Assembly (NCBI RefSeq): GCF_902703175.1
Contig: NZ_CACRYJ010000042.1
Span: 36,554 to 100,553 of the forward strand
Direction of reading: 5' to 3'
Source: Occultella aeris
Lineage (GTDB): Bacteria > Actinomycetota > Actinomycetes > Actinomycetales > Beutenbergiaceae
DNA: 64,000 bases
Shown here: piece by piece, positions 1 through 8,672 of the stretch
Layout: each line of letters begins with the position of its first letter
Position numbering within the stretch: position 1 is the stretch's first letter
Position numbers and translations under genes: made by a program
Notes under the pieces: generated by a model
The model's database searches: none
What the model was told of the DNA's origin: nothing
What the model saw: only the letters and a program-made list of their open reading frames with translations

Positions 1-330
1 AAGTAGTAGATGTTGCCGCGGCGGACGGCGAGGGTGTCGATGCCGTCGCCGTTCCAGTCGCCGACGAGCACGACGTCGGAGGTCCGCCCGTACGCGACCA
101 CACGGTCCGCGTTGCCGCTGCTGAGCGAGTTCCTGAAGTAGTAGATGTTGCCGCGGCGGACGACGAGGGTGTCGATGCCGTCGCCGTTCCAGTCGCCGAC
201 GAGCACGACGTCGGAGGTCCGCCCGTACGCGACCTGCCGGTCCGCGGCTCCACCCGAGAGCGAGTTGCGGATGTGGTAGATGTTCCCGCGCCGGAGCGCG
301 AGGGTGTCGACGCCGTCGCCGTTCCAGTCG
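1..330 (-). repeat. 135-bp tandem repeats coding for FG-GAP units
   Basis: The string aagtagtaga at position 1 recurs at 136, and the following 90 or so bases are almost identical, so the unit is 135 bp or 45 codons. A third, more diverged unit lies at about 260-350. Related 135-bp units are found in the SpoIID gene at about 9974-10500. Confidence 0.85.
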
Positions 331-524
331 CCGACGTAGGTGCGGTCTCCAGCCGAGCCGTAGGCGAACGCGATGTTCGCCTGTGCGGAGAAGGAATCGC
401 TGAGGTAGTACTCATTGCCCGAGCCGCCGACCTCGCCGCCCTTCGCCTGTGCGGGCGGTGACTGGAGCACGGCTCCGAACGTGATCAGAGCAAGGACGGC
501 GAGGACGGCGGGCCAACGTCTCAT
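1..524 (-). CDS. Secreted FG-GAP/VCBS-repeat protein (3' end outside window)
   Basis: The reading frame opens at ATG 524 and runs off the left edge, giving about 174 codons. A GGAG at 533-536 lies 8 bases upstream of the start. Residues 1-27 look like a Sec signal peptide ending in AQA. The rest is a run of 45-residue units, each carrying a VGDWNGDG calcium-loop-like motif followed by DTL, an RRGNIYY strand and a RNSLSSG turn. This is the FG-GAP/VCBS beta-propeller pattern. The same module is fused to enzymes at 8673-9929 and 9949-11892. No catalytic domain is visible in the part present; one could lie beyond the edge. Binding to a cell-surface glycan is an inference. Confidence 0.85.
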   Translation of the reverse strand, partial: MRRWPAVLAVLALITFGAVLQSPPAQAKGGEVGGSGNEYYLSDSFSAQANIAFAYGSAGDRTYVGDWNGDGVDTLALRRGNIYHIRNSLSGGAADRQVAYGRTSDVVLVGDWNGDGIDTLVVRRGNIYYFRNSLSSGNADRVVAYGRTSDVVLVGDWNGDGIDTLAVRRGNIYY

Positions 525-663
525 TATCGGATCTCCGGTGTGCAGGTGCCCGTCGTTGGGCAATGAGCACAAGGTAGCGACGAAGGTGCCGGTACGGGTC
601 AGGAATGGATGACGAGTCCTGGGCCCCGGGCGACGTCCGCCGGACGGGTGGTGCGGCCCATTG

Positions 664-2100
664 CTATCGGGGTCGACCGCCGTGGCCCGGGCCGTGAGGT
701 GCCAGGCTCTTCTCGGACCCGCCGAGGGGAGTGAGTCGGTCGGTCGCGATCACCGCGATGACCACGGCAGCGAGGGCGAGCCCGGCAGCCGCGGCCGCGG
801 CGGCGGGATAGATCGGCCCGGAACCGGGCTGCTGCACGGTCGTGATCGCACCACGGAACCAGTCGAGGTACTGGACGTTCACGACAACGAGCCACGCCGC
901 CGTCGGCAACCATCGAGCTCGCTGGAACCCGGTGAGTCCATGGGCGATCAGCACAAACGGGATGGTGGCGACGGGCAGCAGATAGCGGGGACTGAGTTGG
1001 CCGCCGGACGAGGCGTACATGAATTGCTGCGCCAGGGTCGCCGCAACCAACAGCAGGCCCACACCGAGCACGACGGCGTCGGCCGGGGTCGCGGTGCGGA
1101 GTCGACGGATCAGCGCGAGACCGACAGCCGCCGGCACGAGCACGCATACGGTCGTCATCAGCTCGAGGGGGAACGCGCCGTGCCCGAAGAACCGGACCAG
1201 TCGGAACCAGGCCCCTGGATCGCCGACCAGCTCGAGGACCGGACGCACGACGCGGCCCATGTTGGCTTGCGACCACTCCGGGCTCCCGCCGGTCAGCCGG
1301 CCGGTGCGCTCCAGGTTCAGGAGGTAGAACCACAGCGCGGCGGCGAGCACCACGCTCCCGGCGATCAGGCACTGGATCGCCGCGCGAACAACGCGTCGGA
1401 CACGACCTGTGCTGGGGCCGAGTGCCCCGCCGACGACCAGTGCGGCAAGGCAGAGCGCGAGCACGACGGCGACCGATGCCCGACTGAGCATCCCGAGGGA
1501 CCCGAGGACAGCGATAAGAGCAGTGTCCCGCCGGGTCAGCCCGGTGCGCAGTGCCCGCGCTGTCACGCCGAGCAGGAGTGCAGACAGCAGCGCGGCGAGG
1601 ATGTCGTTGTAGACGGCGCCGCCGACCCGGGTGACCCAGGCGGCGGACGCGGCCACGATGCCGGTCGTGACCGCCAGGCGGCGGTGGCCCGGCGCCAGTT
1701 TGCGGGTGGCCCAGATCACGGCGTACACGAACGCCACGGTGATGGCGATGTTGATGCCACGGGCGGCATACCCGGCTCGGAGGTAGTGGTCGGCCTCGAT
1801 CAGCGGCCCGACCACCGGAGCGAGGATCAGATAGAACAGCGGGGGATGCTGCGAGGCCCACTGGACGGGCGGCAGGAACCCGAACGGCGGCTGGATCTGC
1901 ACGCCCTCCTCGAAGGTCGGCAATCGGCCGTGCCAGACCTGGTAGGCGTAGTCGACGTGGGCGGACTCGTCCGCGGAGGCGAACATCGGCACGGACAGGG
2001 CGACGGACACCGAGAATCCCGCCGTCGCCACCAGGACCGCCAGTACGGCGAGGCGCTCCCAGTCGAGCCTCGACCGGCCTCGCGCGTGCGCACCCCTCAC
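664..2100 (-). CDS. Polytopic membrane protein, DUF2142/GT-C glycosyltransferase-like
   Basis: A 478-residue integral membrane protein with about ten hydrophobic segments. After the first segment it carries an acidic motif ADESAH followed by HGRLP, and later QHPPLFY. This layout resembles DUF2142 and GT-C proteins that use polyprenyl-phosphate sugars at the outer membrane face. I chose GTG 2100, whose GTGA overlaps the stop of the upstream paralogue at 2097-2099. The frame stays open to 2247, but that extension lies inside the upstream gene. The pair probably adds sugars to the surface polysaccharide made by the neighbouring glycosyltransferases. The substrate cannot be read from sequence. 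Confidence 0.7.
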   Translation of the reverse strand: MRGAHARGRSRLDWERLAVLAVLVATAGFSVSVALSVPMFASADESAHVDYAYQVWHGRLPTFEEGVQIQPPFGFLPPVQWASQHPPLFYLILAPVVGPLIEADHYLRAGYAARGINIAITVAFVYAVIWATRKLAPGHRRLAVTTGIVAASAAWVTRVGGAVYNDILAALLSALLLGVTARALRTGLTRRDTALIAVLGSLGMLSRASVAVVLALCLAALVVGGALGPSTGRVRRVVRAAIQCLIAGSVVLAAALWFYLLNLERTGRLTGGSPEWSQANMGRVVRPVLELVGDPGAWFRLVRFFGHGAFPLELMTTVCVLVPAAVGLALIRRLRTATPADAVVLGVGLLLVAATLAQQFMYASSGGQLSPRYLLPVATIPFVLIAHGLTGFQRARWLPTAAWLVVVNVQYLDWFRGAITTVQQPGSGPIYPAAAAAAAGLALAAVVIAVIATDRLTPLGGSEKSLAPHGPGHGGRPR

Positions 2101-3710
2101 GCGGGCAGACTCCTGGCGAGGTCCGGCCGTCGCGAGCGCCTGAGGCTGCCGACGACGAGGACGACGAGCAGCGTGATCGCGACAACCAGGGGCGCGAGGA
2201 CAGCGAGGCCGACGCCGGTACGCCCGGCGATCGACCAGAGTGCCCACCGGTTCAGCCCGACGATCACGGACTCAGACGGAAGTTGGTAGCAGGCCTGGAA
2301 GAACGTGATGAGGCCGACTGCCGCGAGGGTGACCGAGAACAGGGTGGCCAGGACCGGGAGCCAGTGCGTCCAGCGTCGGCCGAGCCTACGGGCGATCGCA
2401 TCGAGGCCGATCCAGGCGGCGGCGGCCAGGACGGCGATCGAGGAGAACAGGTATCGGCCCTGAAGCCCCGCGAACAGGCCGTTGGTCTGGTATGACGCAA
2501 AGGTGCCGCCGAGTACGACGAGCAGGGTGCCGACCGGGAGTGTGAGCAGAACGATGAGGCGTAGGCGCCTCCGGCACGCGATGACTCCGGCGACGAGCGC
2601 GGCCAGTCCGAGCACCGTCAGGCCGAGCGTGAGTTGCCGGAGTAGCGCGATCTCGAGGAAGCCGAAGTTGCCCCAGAATGAGGTGGCGAAGCGATCGAGG
2701 GCTTGGGGGGCGAACTCACGGACCGTCGGGGTGTCGTCGCCCCAGTCCGGTCCGAACGGCGGCATCCCGCTCGGCTGCAGGGCACCGTGCACCAGTAGGT
2801 TACGCAGCCACCACCAGCCCCCGACGACGAAGGCGACCACCAGCGTGACGAACGCGCGCCAAAGCCGTTCGCGGGGGCGCAGAGCCCGCGCGCCGATGAC
2901 GACCGCGAGCGCCACCATCGGGACGGCGGCCAACAGGAAGCCCTTGGTCAACAGCGCAAGACCGAGGGCCACGCCGATCGCCACGAGGCGTGCCCACGTC
3001 ACCCTGCCGGACACGATGGCGGCGGCCATCGTGAGGAGGACGGCACCGAGCAGGTTCGTGAGCGAGTCGTTCGAGACGGCGGCGCCGATGTGGGCGAACT
3101 GGGGAATGGCGAGGATCGATACGGCTGCCGCCAGCGCCACGGTCCGCTTCCCGGTGAGCATCCGAGTAGTGGCCGCGGTCAGCGGTACCACCCAGATGCA
3201 CAGGAATACGCAGAAGAGTCGCAGCAGCAGCAGTTGCTGGTCCCAACGCCAGTCGAGCGCGCCGAAAGCCCGGATCAGGACGGCGCCGGCGGCGTAGAAG
3301 AGTGGCGGATGCTGGGTCATCTGGTCGTAGGTGGGCTCGACGTCTGTGACGAGGTCCGCGGTGTGGTCCAGGACCGACCGCTCCTGTGCCGGCAACGGCG
3401 TCAGGTCGACGAACTGGTACCCCCAGCCCTGCAGGGAACTGCGCGGCAGGATCGAGGAGGTGAGTACCGAGATGCCGTGGGTCTCGAGGCTGAGCCCGGC
3501 TTCTCTGGTCGCGATCAGTGTGGCGTCGCTCACCCGGGCCTCACCGGGGGCGGGCCAGCCCCCGCCCGTCGCGACCCGCATCACGCTGTTGAAGTGCTGG
3601 GGCTCGTCCGGAGCGCGGAATCCGGGTGTCAGCACGGCCCAGAGGACCATCACGACCCCGAGGAGCGCGGTGATGACCGCGAGGGTCCGTCGGTAGTTCC
3701 GTGAGGTCAC
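2097..3710 (-). CDS. Polytopic membrane protein, DUF2142/GT-C glycosyltransferase-like
   Basis: A 537-residue paralogue of the next gene downstream. It has a first transmembrane segment at about residues 10-28, then the motif PDEPQHF, a QHPPLFYAAG motif near residue 150, and about ten further membrane segments. The PDEP acidic pair after the first segment is typical of GT-C/DUF2142 proteins. It starts at GTG 3710, and a TAGCCT hexamer six bases upstream suggests a leaderless message. It is translationally coupled to the downstream gene by a GTGA overlap. It is read divergently from the glycosyltransferase run at 3885-7089. Confidence 0.7.
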   Translation of the reverse strand: MTSRNYRRTLAVITALLGVVMVLWAVLTPGFRAPDEPQHFNSVMRVATGGGWPAPGEARVSDATLIATREAGLSLETHGISVLTSSILPRSSLQGWGYQFVDLTPLPAQERSVLDHTADLVTDVEPTYDQMTQHPPLFYAAGAVLIRAFGALDWRWDQQLLLLRLFCVFLCIWVVPLTAATTRMLTGKRTVALAAAVSILAIPQFAHIGAAVSNDSLTNLLGAVLLTMAAAIVSGRVTWARLVAIGVALGLALLTKGFLLAAVPMVALAVVIGARALRPRERLWRAFVTLVVAFVVGGWWWLRNLLVHGALQPSGMPPFGPDWGDDTPTVREFAPQALDRFATSFWGNFGFLEIALLRQLTLGLTVLGLAALVAGVIACRRRLRLIVLLTLPVGTLLVVLGGTFASYQTNGLFAGLQGRYLFSSIAVLAAAAWIGLDAIARRLGRRWTHWLPVLATLFSVTLAAVGLITFFQACYQLPSESVIVGLNRWALWSIAGRTGVGLAVLAPLVVAITLLVVLVVGSLRRSRRPDLARSLPA

Positions 3711-3716
3711 GCGTCG

Positions 3717-3722
3717 AGGCTA
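3717..3722 (-). promoter_or_regulatory. -10 element for leaderless GT-C gene
   Basis: TAGCCT fits TANNNT and ends 6 bases before GTG 3710, the arrangement of actinobacterial leaderless promoters. No convincing -35 box is seen. Confidence 0.5.
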
Positions 3723-3774
3723 CCGGGCCAATCGCCTCGGGCCGGGCGCCGCTACGGCGCCGCCTCCGTGGGAT

Positions 3775-3786
3775 GATCGGCCGATC
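3775..3786. promoter_or_regulatory. 12-bp palindrome in divergent promoter region
   Basis: GATCGGCCGATC is a perfect palindrome between the two divergent units. It lies just upstream of TACACT (3791-3796), a possible -10 for the rightward genes. It could be an operator; no regulator is known. Confidence 0.3.
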
Positions 3787-3884
3787 CTTGTACACTTGAG
3801 CCCGGATCCAGGTCAACCGTGCGGGTGCCCGGAATGCCGTCTCGGGCGGGCCACCTCGGCCTGCAGACCGCCGCAGAGGAGATC

Positions 3885-4976
3885 ATGAAGCTGTTCGTCC
3901 AAGTTCCGTGCCTCAACGAGGAGATGACGCTGCCGCTCGTCCTGTCGTCGATCCCGCGGGAGATCCCGGGCGTCGACAGCGTCGAGATCCTCATCATCGA
4001 CGACGGCTCGACCGACCGGACGATCGAGGTGGCACAGGAGCACGGCGTCGTGCACTTCGTGCGGCACTCGCGCAACATGGGGCTCGCCCGCTCGTTCCGC
4101 GACGGCGTCGACTACGCGCTCGCTCACGGCGCGGACATCGTCGTGAACACCGATGGCGACAACCAGTACCCGCAGGAGCGGATCACCGACCTGGTCCAGC
4201 CGATCGTCCGCGGCGAGGCCGACATCGTCATCGCGGACCGGCAGACGTCGAAGATCGCCCACTTCTCGCCGTTCAAGAAGGTCATGCAGCGCGTCGGGTC
4301 GCAGGTGGTGAACCGGGCCGCCGGCACCGAGTTGCCCGATGCGGCGAGCGGGTTCCGGGCGTACTCCAAGGCTGCGCTCTTCCGGCTGAACGTGGTCACC
4401 CAGTTCAGCTACTGCATGGAGACGATCATCCAGGCCGGCAACAAGCGGCTTCGGATCGAGAGCCTTCCGATCACGACCAACGCGAAGACGCGCGAGTCCC
4501 GGCTGTTCAAGAACATCGGGCAGCACATGTTCAAGTCGGGTTCGGCCATCACTCGCTCGTACCTGATGTTCAAGCCGCACGTGATCCTCGGCACGCTCGG
4601 GGTGATCCTCCTGCTCGCGGGCATCATCCCGTTCGTCCGATTCCTCGTGTTCATGATCCAGGGCGAAGCGGGCGGGCATATCCAATCGCTGATCTTCGGT
4701 TCCTCGATGCTGGTCGGTGGACTGCTCTGCCTCGCGCTGCTCGTCATCGCAGACCTGCAGCGCACGAACCGGGTGCTCCTCGAGGAGACGCTGGAGCGGA
4801 TCAAGGTCGTGCAGTACGGCCGTCCCGCATCGTCCGATTCGGGGCACGCGGCCCTCGCTTCGGAGGTGGTCGACCTCCGGCCCCCGGCGGAGTTCCCGGT
4901 GGTGCCTGAGCGCTCGGTGCCCGAGCCGGCACCTGTCTCGCTGACGGAGTCCGTCCGAGCCACCCGCGCCCGGTGA
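3885..4976 (+). CDS. GT2 glycosyltransferase, polyprenol-phosphate-sugar synthase type
   Basis: A 363-residue protein. The GT-A catalytic domain (about 1-225) shows PCLNEE, IIDDGSTD and NTDGDNQYP, which are the nucleotide-sugar and metal-binding motifs of GT2 enzymes. Two transmembrane helices follow at about 230-255 and 270-295, as in dolichol/undecaprenyl-phosphate glycosyltransferases (DPMS/GtrB type). It probably charges undecaprenyl phosphate with a sugar for use by the GT-C proteins next door. ATG 3885 follows an AGAGGAG ribosome site at 3875-3881. The frame also opens at GTG 3819, but the conserved N-terminus begins at 3885. It overlaps the next gene by a GTGA. Confidence 0.85.
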   Translation: MKLFVQVPCLNEEMTLPLVLSSIPREIPGVDSVEILIIDDGSTDRTIEVAQEHGVVHFVRHSRNMGLARSFRDGVDYALAHGADIVVNTDGDNQYPQERITDLVQPIVRGEADIVIADRQTSKIAHFSPFKKVMQRVGSQVVNRAAGTELPDAASGFRAYSKAALFRLNVVTQFSYCMETIIQAGNKRLRIESLPITTNAKTRESRLFKNIGQHMFKSGSAITRSYLMFKPHVILGTLGVILLLAGIIPFVRFLVFMIQGEAGGHIQSLIFGSSMLVGGLLCLALLVIADLQRTNRVLLEETLERIKVVQYGRPASSDSGHAALASEVVDLRPPAEFPVVPERSVPEPAPVSLTESVRATRAR

Positions 4977-6154
4977 CCAGACGGACCGGCCGAGGACGCG
5001 TCGCCGGCGATGGGTGCCGGGTCGTCGCGTTCGGAACCTATGACGCCCGTTCACACCCGCGAGTGCAGGTGCTCATCGACGGACTGCAAGCGCACGGTGC
5101 ACACCTCGTGGAGCTCAACGCCCCGCTCGGACTGGACACGGCGGACCGGGTCCGCCTGCTCAAACAACCGTGGCGACTCCCGACGCTGGCATGGCGCCTG
5201 GCCGCCCGCTGGAGCGAACTGGTACGGGGGTCGGTCAGGATCCGGCGTGCCGGAAGCGCACCCGATGCGGTCCTCGTCGGCTACCTCGGGCACTTCGACG
5301 TGCTGCTCGCCAGGATCCTGTTCCCGCGGACCACGATCCTGCTCGACCACCTCATCTTCGCCGGCAGCACCGCTACGGACCGCGGAGTGCAGGACGGCCT
5401 TCGGGTGCGGCTCCTGCGGCTGCTCGACCGACTCGCGATCTCGGCCGCGGACGTCGTGATCGTCGACACGCAGGAGCATTTGGAGATGGTGCCGGCGCCC
5501 TGGCGCGATCGCGCCGTCGTGGTGCCGGTCGGCGCGAGCCGGACCTGGTTCGACGCCCGCGCCGACGCCGACGCCGACCGGGTCATCGCCGAGCCAGTCG
5601 CCTCCGGCACGGGGGAGCGGGGCGGGCTCGGCGTGGTCTTCTTCGGTCTGTACACGCCCCTGCAAGGCGCCCCGGTGATCGCCGAGGCGATCCGCGACCT
5701 GCCCGGGCCCGGGCTCCGGTTCACCATGATCGGCACCGGACAGGACTTCGAGCGCGCCCGCACGCTGGTCGGGGACGATCCGAGAGTGACCTGGCAGGAC
5801 TGGGTGGACGCGGAAGATCTGCCTGGCCTCGTCGCCTCCCATGACGTCTGTCTGGGGGTCTTCGGGACCAGTGCCAAGGCCCTGAGCGTGGTCCCGAACA
5901 AGGTCTACCAGGGCGCGGCCGCGGGTGTGGCGATCGTTACCAGTGATAGCGCCCCCCAGCGCCGGATGCTCGGGGAGTCCGCGCTCCTGGTACCGCCGGG
6001 CGACGCCGCAGCGTTGGCAGCAGCGATCCGGCTGCTTGCGAGCGACGACGATCAGCTCGCCCGATACCGCGGCGCGGCGCGGGAACTGGCCGATGAGCGA
6101 TTCACTGCCGCCGCCGTGACGGCGCCGCTCGCCGGGGCGCTCGGCGCCGAATGA
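4973..6154 (+). CDS. GT4-family glycosyltransferase
   Basis: A 393-residue GT-B fold enzyme. The N-terminal half begins near residue 18 with a Rossmann strand and a HPRVQVLIDGL motif. The C-terminal half has IGTGQDFERA near 260, PNKVYQGAAAG near 310 and a LLVPPGD segment near 345, typical of GT4 (glycosyl transferases group 1). No membrane segment is seen, so it is cytosolic or peripheral. It starts at GTG 4973 inside the stop region of the GT2 gene and ends in ATGA shared with the next gene. The sugar donor is unknown. Confidence 0.8.
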   Translation: MTRRTGRGRVAGDGCRVVAFGTYDARSHPRVQVLIDGLQAHGAHLVELNAPLGLDTADRVRLLKQPWRLPTLAWRLAARWSELVRGSVRIRRAGSAPDAVLVGYLGHFDVLLARILFPRTTILLDHLIFAGSTATDRGVQDGLRVRLLRLLDRLAISAADVVIVDTQEHLEMVPAPWRDRAVVVPVGASRTWFDARADADADRVIAEPVASGTGERGGLGVVFFGLYTPLQGAPVIAEAIRDLPGPGLRFTMIGTGQDFERARTLVGDDPRVTWQDWVDAEDLPGLVASHDVCLGVFGTSAKALSVVPNKVYQGAAAGVAIVTSDSAPQRRMLGESALLVPPGDAAALAAAIRLLASDDDQLARYRGAARELADERFTAAAVTAPLAGALGAE

Positions 6155-7089
6155 TCAATAAGCTCCTCGGCGTCCTGCGTTCGCCGATCACTCGCTGGGT
6201 GTTCCTGGCCGTGGCCCTCGGCGCCGCTGTCCTGGCCGTCGCGACGCAATGGGACGCGGTGAGCGCGGCGGTGGCGCAGATCCGGCCGGGCACCCTGCTC
6301 CTGTGCCTGCTCATCAGCGTCGTCTACGTCGTCGCAACGATGCTGTCCTGGCGCGCGGTGCTCACAGACCTCGGTTCGCCCGTCCGCATCCGGACCGCGT
6401 CGTCGATCTTCTTCCTCTCCCAGCTCGGCAAATACGTTCCGGGCGGGGTCTGGAACATCGTGGCGGCCGCGGAACTGGGCGCCGATGCCGAGATCCCGAG
6501 ACGCCGCTCCCTGAGTGTCATGGTCGTCTCGATCCTCGTCTCGATCGTGACCGGCCTGGCGCTCGCGGTAGTGGGCATCGTGCTCTCACCGGCGGAGGTC
6601 GCTCAGCAGTTCTGGTGGGTGGCCCTTGCCGTCCCCGTGTTCCTGGTGATGCTGATCCCGCCGGTCCTGAACCGGATCCTCACCTTCGCGCTACGCATGC
6701 TCAAGCGACCGCCCCTGGAGCACCCGATCTCCGGCGGCGGCGTGGTCCGCTCGTCGGCCTGGGCGCTCGTCGGCTGGCTCCTGGCGGGCCTGCAGGTGTG
6801 GCTCATCGCCACCGCGGTCGGGATGACTGCGTCCGCTCAGACGTTCGCCCTGGCGGCCGGCGGGTACGCCCTGGCGTGGGTCGTCGGCTTCCTCGTCGTC
6901 TTCGTGCCCGCCGGGGTCGGCGCCCGCGAGGTGGTCCTCGGTGCGGTCCTCTATGGCCAGCTGGCACCCGGCGGCGTGCTCGCGACAGTCCTGGTGAGCC
7001 GGGTACTGCTGACGGTCGTCGACGTGCTGTTCGGGGTCGTGGTGCTTGTCCTGCGCAGGCGCAGCGTCAGCCGCGCAGTGGACCGGTGA
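6151..7089 (+). CDS. Flippase-like membrane protein (LPG synthase TM / AglD family)
   Basis: A 312-residue protein with about eight membrane helices. The motif SQLGKYVPGGVWN at about residues 89-101 and the PAGVGAREVVLG segment near 252 are hallmarks of the lysylphosphatidylglycerol-synthase transmembrane family (PF03706, UPF0104). Members in polysaccharide loci are proposed to move lipid-linked glycans or act with glycosyltransferases. It begins at ATG 6151, overlapping the GT4 stop by 4 bases. Its last 23 bases overlap the 3' end of the convergent GT2 gene. Confidence 0.8.
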   Translation: MINKLLGVLRSPITRWVFLAVALGAAVLAVATQWDAVSAAVAQIRPGTLLLCLLISVVYVVATMLSWRAVLTDLGSPVRIRTASSIFFLSQLGKYVPGGVWNIVAAAELGADAEIPRRRSLSVMVVSILVSIVTGLALAVVGIVLSPAEVAQQFWWVALAVPVFLVMLIPPVLNRILTFALRMLKRPPLEHPISGGGVVRSSAWALVGWLLAGLQVWLIATAVGMTASAQTFALAAGGYALAWVVGFLVVFVPAGVGAREVVLGAVLYGQLAPGGVLATVLVSRVLLTVVDVLFGVVVLVLRRRSVSRAVDR

Positions 7090-7975
7090 CGCCCCGCAGT
7101 CCGTCTCCCAGCCCGCGTGCCATCAGCCGGATCCGCTGCCATCGCGGCGCGACGAACACGGCGTTGAATGCGAGGTACTTCGCGAGCCAGACGAGGTAGC
7201 CCAGTCGCCAGGCGGTGCTGAGCAGGCCCGAACGCACGAGCAGGATCGTGTTCCTCGTCATGTAGTACGTACGCGGGACGGACTGGACGTGCACGAGTTG
7301 CTTGCGGCCCGGCACCCGGGTCACCCGTTCGCCGAGCTCGTGACCCAGGTGCGCCCCTGTCACCGCGAACAGCCGGTAGCCGGCCCGCCGGGCCCGCAGG
7401 CACCACTCGAGATCGATGTGGTCGATGAACCACCCGCCGTTCATGGCACCGACCTCCTCGAGGACGGTCGCCGGGATGAGACAGCCTGATGCGATCAGGA
7501 ACGCGACCTCCACGAGCCCGTCCGGCCGGGTGTCGTTTGGCGCAGCCCGCCGGGGACCCCAGCGCCTCGAGACGTAGACCATCTCGCCGGACTCGGCGCG
7601 GTTGTCGGAGGAGACCGGACCGACACCCGCGACCGGGCTGCCGGCGGCGGCCGCCGTCGCGATCGCTTCGAGCAGGCGAGCAACCATGTCCTGGGCCGGG
7701 AGCGAGTCCTGATCCGAGAGCAGGACGAAGTCCGCTGCGAGTTCGACCGTGCGGGCGATCCCGCGGTTCTGGGCGGCGGCGATCCCCTCGTTCGTCGGCA
7801 GTGCGATCAGCTCGGCACCGGTGCCCGCGCAGGCCTGTGCCGGGGCGGTGGTGGATCCGTTGTCCACCACCACGACGGCATCGCACTGATTGCCGAGCCG
7901 TTCGAGCAGGGCCGCCAGCGCCTCGTCCTCGGGCTCGAACGTGACGACGACGGCCACCACCCGGGGGGCGGTCAC
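7067..7975 (-). CDS. GT2 glycosyltransferase, rhamnosyltransferase-like
   Basis: A 302-residue soluble GT2 enzyme. It shows VVVTFEP at the N-terminus, VVVDNGST near 35, NEGIAAAQNRGI near 63 and the LLSDQDS motif near 89 that replaces a classical DxD. This pattern (DNGS, NxGxAxAxNxG, DQD) is usual in WbbL/RfbF-type rhamnosyltransferases. Start is GTG 7975, one base downstream of the rfbC stop, so the two are co-transcribed. With rfbC and rfbA nearby, dTDP-L-rhamnose is the likely donor, by inference from context. Confidence 0.75.
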   Translation of the reverse strand: MTAPRVVAVVVTFEPEDEALAALLERLGNQCDAVVVVDNGSTTAPAQACAGTGAELIALPTNEGIAAAQNRGIARTVELAADFVLLSDQDSLPAQDMVARLLEAIATAAAAGSPVAGVGPVSSDNRAESGEMVYVSRRWGPRRAAPNDTRPDGLVEVAFLIASGCLIPATVLEEVGAMNGGWFIDHIDLEWCLRARRAGYRLFAVTGAHLGHELGERVTRVPGRKQLVHVQSVPRTYYMTRNTILLVRSGLLSTAWRLGYLVWLAKYLAFNAVFVAPRWQRIRLMARGLGDGLRGVTGPLRG

Positions 7976-7976
7976 G

Positions 7977-8591
7977 TCAGGCGTTCAACGAGGCGAGGAA
8001 CTCCTCGACGGCGGCGAGCTGCGGCAGCAGTCCTTCCTCCCGCGCCTGTGCCAGCGTGGGAGCGCCGGTGTCCTTCTCGGACAGCAGCGGCGCCAGCGGC
8101 GCGCCGTTTCGGGTGGTCGTGGGCCACTCGATGCCGATCTCAGGGTCGAGCGGATTGACACCGTGTTCGCGCCCGGGCGCATAACCGGAGGAGCAGAGGT
8201 AGAGCACCGTGGAGTCGTCCTCGAGGGACATGAACGCGTGACCGAGGCCCTCGCTCAGATAGATCGCGCGTCGGTCCACGTCGTCGAGGAGGACCGAGTC
8301 CCACTGTCCGAAGGTCGGCGAGCCGACGCGGATGTCGACGACGACGTCGAGGACCGCGCCGCGTGCGCACGTGACGTACTTCGCCTGCGACGGCGGCACG
8401 TCCGCGAAGTGGATCCCGCGCAGCACGCCCGCCGCGGAGACGGAGCAGTTCGCCTGGTTGAGGTCGAGGGAGTGCCCGACCGCCTCGACGAACCGTTCGT
8501 CCTTGTACCACTCCAGGAAGACCCCGCGCGGGTCGCCCAACAGCTTCGGCGTGATCTCCCACGCGCCTGGCACGGACAACTCACGAAACAT
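7977..8591 (-). CDS. rfbC: dTDP-4-dehydrorhamnose 3,5-epimerase
   Basis: A 204-residue cupin enzyme of the expected family length. It shows GDPRGVFLEWY near residue 20, GVLRGIHFAD near 55 with the catalytic histidine, YLSEGLGHAFMSLED near 111 and a C-terminal NPLDPEIGIEWP. It converts dTDP-4-keto-6-deoxy-glucose to the L-lyxo-hexulose precursor of dTDP-L-rhamnose. ATG 8591 is preceded by GGAG ten bases upstream. The frame opens further upstream to 8654 without a ribosome site. rfbB and rfbD are not in this window and must be elsewhere. Confidence 0.92.
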   Translation of the reverse strand: MFRELSVPGAWEITPKLLGDPRGVFLEWYKDERFVEAVGHSLDLNQANCSVSAAGVLRGIHFADVPPSQAKYVTCARGAVLDVVVDIRVGSPTFGQWDSVLLDDVDRRAIYLSEGLGHAFMSLEDDSTVLYLCSSGYAPGREHGVNPLDPEIGIEWPTTTRNGAPLAPLLSEKDTGAPTLAQAREEGLLPQLAAVEEFLASLNA

Positions 8592-8659
8592 CACCGGTGG
8601 TCTCCAACTCGTTCGAGGGTGGCTGCGGGTGCGGCATTCCATGCTAACGGGCACTCCGC

Positions 8660-8665
8660 TACGGT
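8660..8665 (+). promoter_or_regulatory. -10 element for leaderless VanY-type gene
   Basis: TACGGT fits TANNNT and ends 7 bases before ATG 8673, so transcription should begin at the start codon. Confidence 0.55.
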
Positions 8666-8672
8666 CTTACCC

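Noticed and set aside
1-330. Possible CRISPR-like array because of regular repeats
   Set aside because: The 135-bp units are contiguous, in frame and code for an FG-GAP motif; there are no unique spacers and no cas genes.
661-2289. A 542-codon open frame antisense to the GT-C-like gene
   Set aside because: Composition dominated by Arg/Gly/Glu/Asp, with no membrane or catalytic pattern, whereas the minus frame gives a clear polytopic protein.
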